A stretch of 64,000 bases of DNA from Dicyema japonicum. Its lineage: Eukaryota > Dicyemida > Rhombozoa > Dicyemidae. The stretch covers positions 312,887 to 376,886 of the forward strand of contig RDEW01000018.1 of NCBI GenBank assembly GCA_011109175.1. The letters run 5' to 3'. The translations under genes and the position numbers were made by a program. Shown piece by piece: positions 22,861 through 34,449 of this stretch (positions within the stretch are counted from its first letter, which is position 1; each line of letters begins with the position of its first letter). Under the pieces are notes generated by a model that was not told the DNA's origin, made no database searches, and was given only the letters and a program-made list of their open reading frames with translations.

Positions 22861-24727
22861 TTAACACCTCAGCAAATTCAGCTCATGAAAGCACTTTTCC
22901 TGGCCGTATAATTTATTTTCAAACGCTGTTATGCGTCCCTTAAGTTCTTCGATCAAATCTTTTCCATAAGGATCTTTGATCTTCCCAATATGATCTAATT
23001 TTCCATCGATATTAACTTTTCTAGGAAATCCAAAAATACCCCAAACCTTGAATTTCCCTTTAACCTCTTTTGTTGAAGGAATGTCTCAATTTTCTGATCT
23101 TTTATCCTGTTACGATTATCAACACTGAATTACTCGTTGTTATTCTCTAAAAACTGGATTTCTTGCTTGAGCTTATTATTCTCGACCAATAATCTGTTAT
23201 TGTTTTCCACAGAATCGTTCAATGCATTCTTCATAGAAGACAACTCCTCCGCTGATGTTTCGCTAAGAAATCGGTTGCTTTTGACTTTGTTCAGCATAAA
23301 GTTGGCTTTATTTAATTTTTCACTAAACTTTACATTCGTCAATTACCGAAATAGGGTTTCCTGAGCAGCCAAGTCTTCCTCACACTTTTTACGCAAACTG
23401 TCAATAATTTTCTGATTTTTCGCAGATTCTTGCTTCAACTGTTCGTTCAATTCTTTGCACGTGTTTTCTGCATTAATTCTAAATTAAGTGAAATTAAGGA
23501 AAACTTAAGTTTGTGATAAGTCGCTTCGTTTTTCGCGGCCTTTTGTTGAAATTTTTCAATTTCCCCCGCCACGTGGGCGTCTTTGATAGTCAGTTTTCGC
23601 TTTAGTTGGGTTTCGGACTTTCTGGAGATTTCAAGCTCGCATTTGAGTTCTTTCTGTGTAAATCATTGTACCTTCGACTTGCATTTTCAATTTGGCTTTT
23701 TGGTACTTTTCGTTCTCCAAGTTCATCTTCATCTCTATTTGCATATTTTGAACTCCCGAAGCTGCTAATGTGGTCAGTTGTTCGATTTCCTTCCTAAATT
23801 CTTCAATTTCTTTGTTTAATGACTGAAATTCCTTTTCTCGAGAGATTCCTCGCCTTTTCTCCTCTTCGATTTGATTGACAAGTTTGTTATTCTGATTTGT
23901 CAGGGATTCAATATTTGTCTAAATTTTATTTTTCAAAAAACCAAATTTTCAATATTTTTGTTTTTCAACTCCATTTCTGCCTTTTTGAACTTATTTTGAG
24001 ACTTTGTGTACTTTAGCAGTTTTTTATGCAATTCGTTATTTTTGTTTCTCAACTCCGTCCTCAATTCCTGAACGGTGGTGGACAGCTGGGCGTTTTCTTG
24101 GCGGGTTTTGATTAGTTCGACTTCCATAGATTCGTTGTGCCGGTCCCCGAAGAGTTGTTTTAGATTTACCGCGTGATCTTCCTCCTGTAATATTTCAGTC
24201 TTAAAATACCATTTGATTTATTTTGCGTTGTAAAGATTCAACATATTTGGATTTCTCGTTCAATTTAGTTTGCAAGTCACTCTCAGTTTCAATATGTTTC
24301 TGCTGATTTATGTTTATCGTCTGCAAGAGACGATTATTTTCTTCGGTCAAGTCATCCATTTTTTTCTGATATTCCCCACGGAGTTCTTCCCTGGTATCTA
24401 ATCTGATAATTTCCACGTGTTTTGGAGTCAAAAGCTACATAAACGTGAACAACTACCATCTTCTGGGCGTTGCTGCATTCCTGCTTGAGCTGTTGGTTTT
24501 CTGAATGTGCAAAGTCGAGCATCGCGACGTATTTATCTTTGACCATTTTGGACTCTTCCAACAATTCTACGTATTCCTTTTCCAGTAAGTTATAATCCTC
24601 TTTTAAGCTAACAAATAAATTCAAATAGGACAAACATTATGTGCTGTTCTTTTAACTGGTCATAGTTTTGTTGATATTGGCACGTGGTGGCCAACAAATC
24701 CTCGGCTACTTTGTCCATTTCGTCCAT
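22861..24727 (-). CDS. CEP83: CEP83-like centriolar distal-appendage coiled coil
   Basis: Ten exons on the minus strand are separated by introns of 28, 22, 25, 23, 22, 26, 24, 27 and 26 nt. They encode 547 residues and the total is divisible by three. Nearly the whole protein is predicted coiled coil, with heptads rich in Glu, Lys, Asn and Gln. The region NYDQLKEQH...ENQQLKQECSNAQKM...LTPKHVEIIRLDTREELRGEYQKKM matches the order seen in vertebrate CEP83/CCDC41 (NYQTLKAEH..., [25 protein letters not shown]). CEP83 anchors mother-centriole distal appendages to the membrane at the start of ciliogenesis. A stop codon sits immediately before the start ATG, which fixes the N-terminus. The C-terminus (KIKDPYGKDLIEELKGRI) is not recognised. 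Coiled coils align easily, so the family name is less secure than the gene model. Confidence 0.68.
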
Positions 24728-24867
24728 TTACTAATTTAAAGGTTTCTATGGATATTATAATTTTAGTATTATTAATATTTTCGTTAGAAATTAATTAATT
24801 TTTATTTTCAAATAAAGATTGTGGTAATTAAGAAATCAGACTAAAAATTATTATTCTTGTTTAGCTC

Positions 24868-26150
24868 CGCCCTAATAGAAAGCGCCCCAAATACAGAGTA
24901 AAATTATTTATCCTTTTTTTCAATATTATTTTTTAATTTTTAAAATTAAATGGCATGTTAAAAAACATTTTATTTATCAATTAAAATAGTAATCACTAAT
25001 TTTCCCGCCAATATTGTATTTTTTCCGTAATTTCTTGGAGACGTTCAGTCTGAAAGCATAATATTGTCTAAGTGATTCAGGACAAGCATTAAATAATGAA
25101 TTTTGACAAATGTGACATCTAGCATTATCAGGAATAATTAAAATTTGTCAATTCCATAAAAACATTTAATTATTAATTTTTTTGTAACCAAATGAAGATA
25201 CCACTAATCATTCATGCATTCTTGGATTTATATAACCTACATGTATTATTTAAAATTAGTACCCTATAATCCTCTGCATCTCGGTGATTTAAACTTTCCA
25301 ATAACCAATAGTTTTAACTTCTCACCTATAATAATACAGTATAGAAGAACTGATATCTTTCTTTACAGATTATTAACCAAAACAATTTTCTTCTTTAGTG
25401 ACAAATGATTTATTTGAATTTTTTTTAATGGAAAGGCAACTTTTATCTTGCATATTAAACTTGGCCAAAAACTCGTTATACTCTTTGTAAATTTTTAATT
25501 GAATATTGTCACAGGAATTCTTTTTACCAAAAATTGTTTAAAAGATAGTTCATGACGCTTTTTAAAGCAGTCGAGACATCCATTTGAGCTCTTAAATTTT
25601 TAAAATTTATCCGAGCTGTCGATAGTTTTAACAATGTTTTTAATTAAATTTCCGGAAACTGAATTTAATTATATATATCTGGGAACTGAATCAAATCCTT
25701 ATCTAATCTACATTTTTATTTTAGATAGTGTTCCTTTCCCAACTTTATGCATCTTAGATATTTCTCTTTCGGACATAGAGTTCCTTGCTATGGTTTCAAA
25801 AATGTTTTGCTTCAAAGCACAAAAAATCTTTTTTAACTAATACATTCTCTCTTCATTATAAAAGGTATATTTTCCTTTTATGATGCAGGCACCTAATTCA
25901 TATTATATTACGACCATGACGTCACCTATTTGACTACGCGACAAGAAAGCTTTTTTGGCATAAGTTAAAAATAGCACTCTAATAATAAATAAAATTTTAT
26001 TTAATTAAAAATGCCCCAATAAGTCGATTTTTTTATTTATTATTATTATATTGGTCAAAAATTAAATAAACTATCAGAAACTGAATTTTATAAAAAAAGT
26101 GGCCCATATATAGAGGGTGCCCCAAGCCGGGGTTTTATTGAAGCGGGGTT
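24868..26150 (-). pseudogene. Degenerate Tigger-like element
   Basis: The outer edges resemble each other as imperfect inverted repeats: AGCTCCGCCCTAATAG with GCGCCCCAAATACAGAG at the left, and GGGTGCCCCAAGCCGGGGTT at the right. On the minus strand near 25830-25730 is a helix-turn-helix-like segment, SMSEREISKMHKVGKGTLSK, typical of the N-terminus of pogo-type transposases. The remainder is AT-rich with stops. Confidence 0.45.
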
Positions 26151-26157
26151 GTATTAT

Positions 26158-27960
26158 ATTATTATTACCCCAGAATCACTGGGTCAAAAAAAAGAAATAA
26201 AAGTTCTCAACTAACTAAGTGATCCCAGACCGAAAGAGAGAAAAAGAGTCGGAAAGGTCGAGAATCCTGACATCTTTTACATCATCCAGTTTACATACGT
26301 ACGTCGGTAGACAGGGGTGGTGATCACATCGTAGATGAGCAAAATTTTCCTGGATGTAACTCGGAAGAGAAGATTCTGATTGGTATATTGAAGGAGGGGG
26401 CCGGTGTAGTATTTTAGTCTTAGGATTCTTGTAGAAAAAAAATCGAGTATCTGCTTCAGACGACTCTGGTCATTGGGACTAGAAGGAATGGATACTAGAA
26501 TTCGAGACAGGTCATTTGTTGTCATAGTAAATTTTCTTTTGTTTTGGGATTTGCATAGAGAATGACAAGGATAGTCTGGATTGTATGTTTAGGAGAGGAA
26601 CTGCAGGGCCCTCACTTCCAAATGGTCTCCAATTGAACGGACAATGAAAATGATCAATAAGGGTAAATTTGAGACATCCAAAAATTGTTATAAGCGCGAT
26701 GTTTTAGACTTTTTGTAGTTTGTCAATAGAAGTAAGGGAAGTAGAGATAAATCAACAAAGACTTCCANGTATCTGCTTCAGACGACTCTGGTCATTGGGA
26801 CTAGAAGGAATGGATAATAGAATTCGAGACAGGTCATTTGTTGTCATAGTAAATTTTCTTTTGTTTTTGGATTTGCATAGAGAATGACAAGGATAGTCTT
26901 GATTGTCTGTTTAGGAGAGAAACTGCAGGGCCCTCACTTCCAAATGGTCTCCAATTGAATGGACAATGAAAATGATCAATAAGGGTAAATTTGAGACATC
27001 CAAAAATTGTTATAAGCGCGATGTTTTAGACTTTTTGTAGTTTGTCAATAGAAGTAAGGGAAGTAGAGATGGATCAACAAAGACTTCCACAGTTAATTTT
27101 GGTTAGAATGAATTGTTTATATATGATGGTTAGGCCCCCATTGCATTGGCCGAAGGAATGGTCTGACGCAGCTTTCAGAATGTTGACTTTGCGAGAGGTT
27201 TTTGTGCATTGCCCCTCAACATGTTTCAAGAAAGTTATTAGTTGCTCGAAAATGACTCCAAGTATTTTGGAATGTTTTGTGACTAAATTATTTGTCCATG
27301 AATTGTTAAAATTGGCTGAATGTTTAGTTGACGGCGGTTGGACGTGCATACAGTGACGGTGGTCTTCAGCAGAGATAGAGATAGATGATTTACTCCAAGC
27401 CACTCTTCAGAGAGTTCAAGTGGTTTGGATATCTTCCGTTGCTTTGCTAACATCATCGTCTTAGAAGTGAAATCAGGCTGAATATGATAGAAATGTCTTA
27501 GAATTGGTTAGGATATCGCTTAGGTGCAAGTTGAATAAGGTAAGAGACAAAACGAAGTCTTGGGGGACTCCGTTTGGAAGGAATTGGTAGTGAGATTAAC
27601 AAGACATAATTTCAGCCGACCAAGTCTTCTAGAGAGGAAATTCGTTAGCCAATTATGAAGACGTTTAATCAAACGCCTTGGCTAGGTCAATCGATGCAAG
27701 GACAGTACGTTTGGAGGATTGTAATTATTAAACCCATCAGAGATATGTTGACTTAGGGTAGAGAGATGTGTTGATGTCGAATATTGTAGACGAAAGCCAT
27801 GTTGAGAATCCGGGAAAGGAAGATATTCCAATATTAGTTTCAATGCAACACATTCAATAATTTTCGACATTACAGATAGCAAAATCGGTCTGAAAGATCC
27901 TGGATCTGAAGGATCTTTTTTTGGGATTATTATGGATTTTTTCCATAGTACAGGGATTCG
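26158..27960 (-). pseudogene. LINE RT region and 3' end
   Basis: The minus strand shows KIIECVALKLILEYLPFPDS followed by QHGFRLQYSTSTHLS (27880-27720), the xHGFRxxxST block of RTs. A thumb-like segment follows (KILGVIFEQLITFLKHVE, then ILKAASDHSFGQ). The C-terminal part ends near 26277, and a 3' UTR carries the stop at 26215-26217. The tail is TAATAATAAT, preceded by AGTGATTCTGGGG, which pairs with GGGATCACT at the stop. The N at 26768 duplicates about 280 bp. RT catalytic motifs between the blocks are not intact. Confidence 0.65.
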
Positions 27961-27974
27961 ACAGTTGTTGGTGG

Positions 27975-28100
27975 TGACAGAAATGATATTTGTATGATGC
28001 GATTCACCTGTCCAAGAAGACGCCTAGTGTCTGATTGGCATACAAAAAGAATCTCTCTCTTCCATACTCACTGGATGAGTTACCAAATACAACTGCTTAC
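27975..28100 (+). mobile_element. LINE 5'-end segment
   Basis: GATGCGATTCACCTGTCC, followed by GACGCCTAGTG, parallels 28715 (CATGTGATCCACCTGTC, GACGCCCAGTG) and 40220 (AATGCGGTTCACCTGTTG, GGCGCTCAGTG). These three look like 5' UTR starts of one element family. Here only the start survives, on the opposite strand to the RT fragment next to it. Confidence 0.45.
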
Positions 28101-28362
28101 ATGCTGACTCAAGAAGTACGAATGGTTCAACTGACAGAAGCAATGAAAATCAAATAAGATTAGCTAAGTAAATGCTTAAGATGATTTACATGGACATTGG
28201 CTTTCAAAGATGCTGTCAAAATCATCACCGGTTCCGAGAGTTTTTTGTCATGCCGTGATAATTTTTTTGACAATAGTTCTTTTTTCACCTATCATCATAA
28301 CCGCTCCAAAGGTTTCGAAAGGGATCAGGGTAAAACTGTTTTAATTATTCTTGCATTATTCT

Positions 28363-28600
28363 GAATATATTAATTTTTGAAATAAAAATTATTTGTGTCG
28401 AAATGATCATCAATTACAAATTGAATTAGACAGCATTCTACGACGTGAGAGATAAGCGACAAGTCCCTGATCTTCGTCATGGAATATATTAATTTTTGAA
28501 ATAAAAATTATTTGTGTCGAAATGATCATCAATTACAAATTGAATTAGACAGCATTCTACGACGTGAGAGATAAGCTACAAGTCCCTGATCTTCGTCATG
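28363..28600. repeat. 119-bp tandem duplication
   Basis: 28363-28481 and 28482-28600 are near-identical (AAGCGACAAG against AAGCTACAAG) and abut without an N. Non-coding. Confidence 0.85.
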
Positions 28601-28704
28601 AAACTCGGACATATCGCCTCGCTCATGTATCTCATGTGGTTTAATCAGTAAAATTTGATAATCCCCATTTACATAATAAACGAAAAATTAATAAAAATAC
28701 AGCA

Positions 28705-28950
28705 GGCACGTGGCGTCATGTGATCCACCTGTCTAGGTGACGCCCAGTGCCAGGCCGGCACGAAAAAAGATCATTCACTCTCCCCCACTCCACTGAAGGG
28801 GTTTCCACAACTGCAAGTAATGGACGTCTTACCCTTTATGTTGATTCCGGATGGACTCTGTTTCTGTAGAAGTGGAAACTGGATACACTTAATTAGTTGT
28901 TTACTTTGACTTCTTTCTCGGTGTATCCGGGGTTAATAAATAAATAAAAG
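28705..28950 (+). mobile_element. Non-autonomous LINE derivative (SINE-like)
   Basis: About 240 bp begin with the LINE 5'-type block (GTGATCCACCTGTC, GACGCCCAGTG). They end with the LINE 3' signature: GGATACAC at 28881-28888, a stop, a T-rich loop, and GTGTATCC at 28921-28928, then GGGGTTAATAAATAAATA. The eight terminal bases pair perfectly with the downstream arm although they differ from the family consensus GGATCAC. It fits an internally deleted element using the LINE's own machinery. Confidence 0.6.
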
Positions 28951-28974
28951 ATTTTCTCAAACACTGTTGGCTAT

Positions 28975-29095
28975 TCGAGTGAATTTCCTTCGCAATTCAA
29001 AAAGGAATAGTCACGCAATTAAGTTCGTGGTTTTCTAAATCTAATTTTTGTTTTTATTTTCTAAAATAAATTAAAAATTCCATATTTTTAACATT
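28975..29095 (+). mobile_element. 3' tail of the PDG/LVWD LINE family
   Basis: ATTTCCTTCGCAATTC, then GGAATAGTCACGCAATTAAG, a T-rich run and an AAATAAATTAAA end. It matches the tails at 9710, 10190 and 51450. Confidence 0.5.
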
Positions 29096-29514
29096 AATAA
29101 ACATAAAATAGCATAAACTGATCAATACACTAATTTATTATTAAAATTAGCTTTTTTAATAAAAATTGAAATTAATCTAACTCTGATTATTTTCACGTTT
29201 TCTTTCAGTCTCTGACGACTTTCTCTTTATAGAGCTCTTAATGGCTGCAAGAAGAGGTTCTATCATGTAGCGTCAAGAGGCTTATTTAGTACAACTAATT
29301 TTTCATTATTATCAATGTTTAGGATTAATAATCTAAATTACCAATTCCTCTTACTCTTCAATGCAGACTTGTTAAGATTCCTTCAAATTAGTGATAGACA
29401 AATTCGAACACAGAGAATTCGTTCCGAAACTTAAAGCATGTCTCATGCGTCGATCATTTTGTCTATGAAGACAAAATAAAGGGAAATGATTTTTGTCTAA
29501 GTTCTACCGATTTA

Positions 29515-29590
29515 AGGTTAATACCAAGACAAAGTTCGAACCCGAGACCTTCATATATCCGATGATCCTTTATTTATGAAGCATCGGTTA
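29515..29590 (-). repeat. tRNA-like remnant
   Basis: The minus strand has a good B box (GGGTTCGAACTTT), preceded about 55 nt upstream by GATAACCGATGCTTC. No convincing A box or cloverleaf. Confidence 0.3.
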
Positions 29591-29620
29591 TCAATTATTC
29601 CTGATTCACTTTTTAGCCTT

Positions 29621-29804
29621 ACAAAATGTTTTTAAATAAATTTAAAAATAGGCAATTAAAAACCAGAATGACTGGGTAGCTAGCTCTAAAGAAAAAACTG
29701 TAAAATTTTAGTACAAAGTGTTTTTAAATAAATTTAAAAATAGGCAATTAAAAACCAAAATGACTGGGTAGCTAGCTCTAAAGAAAAAACTGTAAAATTT
29801 TAGT
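29621..29804. repeat. 92-bp tandem duplication
   Basis: 29621-29712 and 29713-29804 are nearly identical (AACCAGAATG against AACCAAAATG). Non-coding, upstream of the Thr-rich gene. Confidence 0.8.
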
Positions 29805-30078
29805 CTCACTTAGACAAAAAGATAACTTTTTTTTAAATATAAGAAACCAGATCAACAGATTATTTTTTCTATAACATTCTCATTTAGGGAGTAACTCCTA
29901 CTTTCTTTAGAGTGTCTGCTAGTCTTAGTAATCTTTAAATTATTTATTTACTATTGATTGACTGTTAACAGAATTTGCAATAATGACAGTGACTGTGTCA
30001 ATAATCGTGGAATAATATTAAAATAGCTACTAAATTATTCAAAAATAATTAAAAAACTTAAAATTGTCAACCGAAAAA

Positions 30079-30088
30079 TATATATAAG
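30079..30088 (+). promoter_or_regulatory. TATA-like element
   Basis: TATATATAAG lies 22 nt before the start codon of the Thr-rich repeat gene. This is a plausible TATA box if the 5' leader is very short. No experimental start site is known from the sequence. Confidence 0.4.
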
Positions 30089-30109
30089 CAGCACAAAATG
30101 TAAAAAAAA

Positions 30110-31126
30110 ATGATGAAGATTCACGTAATAATCATGACGCTACAAGCAATCTTACTATTCGGGGGTAAGTGATAAACTTATGCACTAGTTGTCGGTTATT
30201 TAATTTATTTACACTTGAAAACAGATTCATCTTCCCAACAAAATAGGAGTACCTGTAAAACCAAATTATTAAAATTTAGCAACTTTGAGCACAAAGGTTC
30301 CAAATTCAGGAAATTCTGAGACCGCTGAATACCGTAAATATTCTACAAAAATACGTAATTTTAATATTTACTAGCAGAACCATTGTGGACTTATACGACT
30401 ACAACACAACGAATGTATCGACCGGAACATAGATGTAATTTCAATATTCATTAGTAGGGACTACTACGAGGAATCCACAGATTAAAACGCAAAGTTACAA
30501 TCCAAAAACTACAGGAATGTATTGGACAACACAAAGATGTAATTTCAATATTCATTAGTAGGGACTACTACACGGAATCCAATGACGACAGGACAATATT
30601 ACAATCCAAAAACTACAGGATTTTATTGGACAACACAAAGATGTAATTTCAATATTCATTAGTAGGGACTACTACAAGGAATCCAATGACTACANNNNNN
30701 NNNCTACAGGAATGTATTGGACAACACAAAGATGTAATTTCAATATTCATTAGTAGGGACTACTACACGGAATCCAATGACGACAGGACAATATTACAAT
30801 CCAAAAACTACAGGAAATTATTGGACAACACAAAGATGTAATTTCAATATTCATTAGTAGGGACTACTACAAGGAATCCAATGACTACAGAACAATATTA
30901 CAATCCAAAAACTACAGGAAATTATTGGACAACACAAAGATGTAATTTCGATATTATTAGTAGGGACTACTACGACACAATTTTATCCAACACAGCGAAG
31001 AACAACTAGTACAACAGAATATTTAGGTATTTTAGCAATCAAATTCATAGGTTAAATTTCCTCCTGGTTTCGATTAATTCCTTATTTTTGTTTCTGTTGG
31101 TTTTTTTGTTAAATTCCTTACTATGA
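30110..31126 (+). CDS. Secreted/anchored Thr-Tyr-rich protein with repeated 81-nt exons
   Basis: No family recognised. The start MMKIHVIIMTLQAILLFGG is a signal peptide. A Ser/Thr-rich spacer follows, spliced across introns of 24 (or 60), 25 and 23 nt. Then comes a series of 27-residue repeats of the type WTTTRNPMTTGQYYNPKTTG plus FYWTTQR. Each repeat is one 81-nt exon: 30458-30538, 30562-30642, 30666-about 30733 (with the 9-N gap), 30757-30837 and 30861-30941. They are separated by 22-23-nt introns that are themselves almost identical, all in phase 1. A shorter exon (30964-31026) and a last one (31051-31126) end in the hydrophobic tail FLLVSINSLFLFLLVFLL. This could be a GPI signal or a membrane anchor. 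The repeat resembles O-glycosylated surface or mucin-like coats in composition only. Copy number is underestimated because of the gap. Confidence 0.7.
30435..30963 (+). repeat. 104-bp exon-plus-intron repeat array
   Basis: The unit is one 81-nt exon plus one 23-nt intron beginning GTAATTTCAATATTCATTAG. At least five units lie in register at 104-nt spacing (30458, 30562, 30666, then 30757, 30861 after the 9-N gap at 30695-30703). Intron copies match as closely as exon copies, so the unit has spread by recent tandem duplication of genomic DNA. The first copy (…PQIKTQSYNP…) is the most diverged. Confidence 0.85.
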
Positions 31127-31214
31127 ACATACAAAATAGTGTGACAGGCAGTTAGTGTTATCACGTTGTTAGTGTTATTTTAAAGAAAATCAATAAATTA
31201 AAATTTTCCACTAA

Positions 31215-31600
31215 AATATAAAATATTAAAATATATCGTTTGATAGTTTTTTTTCTATTTTTTTGTTTTTTCACAAAAAAAGTTTGTCGAAAACCAAACA
31301 CATAGAAAAATTATAGCAGCACTCTATATAAAAATAGGTTTTCCAAATTTATTTAAACAGAAAAACACCGTCATTGTCAGAATGAAAAATTTAGGTGATC
31401 CCGGCCTCCCACANCAAATATACCGTTTGATAGTTTTTTTTCTATTTTTTTGTTTTTTCACAAAAAAAAGTTTGTCGAAAACCAAACACATATAAAAATT
31501 ATAGCAGCACTCTATATAAAATTAGGTTTTCCAAATTTATTGAAACAGAAAAACACCGTCATTGTCAGAATGAAAAATTTAGGTGATCCCGGCCTCCCAC
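31215..31600. repeat. Duplicated flanks of N at 31414, with LINE 3' end
   Basis: About 185 bp are repeated on each side of the N (AAATATACCGTTTGATAG onward). Each copy contains, on the minus strand, a LINE end EAGIT and stop (31391-31393 and 31579-31581). This is followed by GACGGTGTTTTTCTG and an AATAAAT tail. Confidence 0.7.
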
Positions 31601-31603
31601 ATG

Positions 31604-32141
31604 CTCGGACTTAAAGGAAGTGCCGTCCAAGGAAATTTCTCCTGATGGTTGTTGATTAATGGTCCTTTTTGGATATAATTTAGGATTATATCTGGGGCCA
31701 CCAAAGATGGTAAATCACATGACTCACGCTAACAATACCGCTGTAACAAATAACAGTCCTGACATTTTCGTTTATAAGACAAAAAATACGATTACTCTTG
31801 TTGAAAGTGGGATTACTTCACAAAACTGCCTCAAGCAGAGCGAGGTAGGAAAGTTCCAAAAGTATGACTTAATGGCGAAAGAACTTAAGATTTTTCATCG
31901 TGCAAAGGTAAAAATAATCCCTGTGGTCATCATCTAGAATAGAATTGTCTCTAAATTCTTCAAAAGCTACCTGGATGCCTTCAAGGTGGAGGAGAGGGCC
32001 AATGCTTATATACAAACGCTAGTGTTACGGAAAACTTTGGAGAGTATGCAAGCTAAAGAGAGGCATGGAGTATCGATGTCTGTTGATGAGGAAGACGGCA
32101 TGGAGTGTCATCCTAGGACAGTCTCTGAATCAGCGACGTGA
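31604..32141 (+). pseudogene. LINE post-RT fragment
   Basis: The sequence KNTITLVESGITSQNCLKQS, then EVGKFQKYDLMAKELKIFH and KVKIIPVVI, followed after a stop by NAYIQTLVLRKTLESM, matches a segment found downstream of RT in many animal LINE ORFs (xLVEVGITSQxxLxxVExEKxxKYDLLAxEL). One internal stop at 31935. Confidence 0.6.
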
Positions 32142-32384
32142 ACACACCTATACAGGTTGGCCCCAAGAAGAGAAGATTAAGTTAGACTAGCGTTATAAAA
32201 GAATTACTTTTACTTATTGTTTGATTAATTAAAAATCTCGATAAAAAACTTTTTCGTTCCATATATTACTGACCACAAAATAAATTTAAAAGCACTAATA
32301 CTAATATCCTAAAATCAAAAAATTCAAAACTATGGCTTAAACACCAAAAACCATAATGCTAAACGTTAACTCTCATCCGACATA

Positions 32385-33789
32385 TGTAGGGCAACTCGTA
32401 TTTCTGACAGATCGCACTGCAACATCTGTAGAGACATAGGCAATTATTCATAAATTCTGCACTTGAATTAAATGTCTAGAAAATATCGTCTAGAAATTTA
32501 ATATACTTTGATTCCATATTCTTGTATACCTAATATAAAGTGTGGAAAAATAATATTTATTACATGTTATTTATAAGCGAGTTGTCTCTGACCGATTACA
32601 AAGAGTATCGTGGTATTCCTCGATTCAACACTGTTGTGGANACTTGTATTTCTGACAGATCGCACTGCAACATCTGTAGAGACATAGGCAATTATTCATA
32701 AATTCTGCACTTGAATTAAATGTCTAGAAAATATCGTCTAGAAATTTAATATACTTTGATTCCATATTCTTGTATACCTAATATAAAATGTGGAAAAATA
32801 ATATTTATTACATGTTATTTCTAAGCGAGTTGTCTCTGACCGATTACAAAGAGTATCGTGGTATTCCTCGATTCAATACTGTTGTGGAATCATGTTCACG
32901 ATAATCCAGAATTTTTTAATATAGTAGAATTGTAAGTTATAGAAAATCTAGAAAGTTATACAAAAAGTTTTTTATTGTTATTTATTAGTAAGGATTATGA
33001 GTTCCAGTTTAACTTTGAGAGGGTAAATTTGCAGTCTTCGTATTATGAAAAAATGAATAGGAAGATGGGAGTGGTTCTTTCACAAAGACTAAAAAATCAA
33101 AACCATTGAAAATAATAGTTAATTAGTATTTTTGTAAAATTGTTAACTTTGATATGATAGATTATGTTTTTTTGACATTGATGGATTACTCTCAGCGCTT
33201 GCGACATATTATTTTTTCTAGGCGAGTTNGTAAGTTATAGAAAATCTCGAAAGTTATACTAAAAGTTTTTTATTGTTATTTATTAGTAAATGTGAGTTCC
33301 AGTTTAACTTTGAGAGGGTAAATTTGCAGTCTTCGTATTATGAAAGAATGAATAGGAAGATGGGAGTGGTTCTTTCACAACGACTAAAAATCAAAACCAT
33401 TGAAAATAATAGTTAATTAGCATTTTTGTAAATTGTTAACTTTGATATGATAGATTATTTTTATTTTTGACATTGATGGATTACTCTCAGCGCTTGCGAC
33501 ATATTATTTTTTCTAGGCGAGTTGTCGTTTAGCCGACATAGGCATTAATTCATAAATTCTTGCTCTTGATTCAAAAAAACCAATGCTAAATTTTTGTAAA
33601 ATGGCGATATGATAAGTAGCCGTAGATTTTCAGGTGGCTCTGCCCTCTTGTTAGGCGAGTTGTCGTTTAGCCGACATAGGCATTAATTCATAAATTCTTG
33701 CTCTTAATTCAAAAAAACCAATGCTAAATTTTTGTAAAATGGCGATATGATAAGTAGCCGTAGATTTTCAGGTGGCTCTGCCCTCTTGT
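32385..33789. repeat. Three successive local duplications
   Basis: About 250 bp are repeated on either side of N 32641. About 300 bp are repeated on either side of N 33229. An N-free 138-bp tandem copy follows (33514-33651 and 33652-33789). The underlying sequence is AT-rich with no coding motif. Confidence 0.75.
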
Positions 33790-34449
33790 AGGTTTTTTAA
33801 TAAAACTTAGGACTTTTATCCCGCGGTATGAATAAGTTTTAGGAACATGTCTTTCAGTATATTTGTGAAAAAACTCTCTACTATATTTTAGCAGTTCTAG
33901 GCAGATTCAGGTCCTGGATTACAGTTGTTCTTAATTTGCCTTGCAAGGATCACATTAAAATGATTTTGTTGCTAAGAGGTTTAGTTTTATCAGAAAACGA
34001 TTCAAAGGATCATTCTCGATATGGAATTTAATTTAGAGTGGTGGTCAGCAATGATTTCTATAAGCTGTAGCAGATTTACTATCCACCTTCCGTCCTAGTT
34101 TAGAATTTTCAGATTATTATTTGTCACAGTCCATGGATGCGAGACGCCAGAGCTACGAGGTTTTAGAAATAATAATAATTGTTAATAAAAAATACATTTC
34201 TGAAGTTTTTTTCTTTATCTATTTACTAAATATCTGAAATTATTAATTTTCCATATTATTTTGGAGATCAAGATTTCCGGCAAACCAACATAAAATCAAA
34301 ATCATTGAGTGAATGTAGCATGTTTTCATTTTATTTACAAATTCATGAAAAATGGTTGACCAAACTATTTTTAAATTAAAAGCATCCAAAATTGCCTCTC
34401 GATTCAGTTTCTGATGAGATCCATTTTTTTATTAATTGATTAAATCTTT
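33790..34449. other. No gene recognised
   Basis: AT-rich, without convincing ORFs or repeats. Confidence 0.5.

Noticed and set aside
24352-24633. A separate ORF running through 24440
   Set aside because: It reads through a 22-nt intron; removing that intron joins the coiled coil to the next exon in frame.
30435-30963. Regularly spaced repeats resembling a CRISPR array
   Set aside because: The 104-bp period consists of a coding exon plus a GT...AG intron with no unique spacers, and the genome is eukaryotic.
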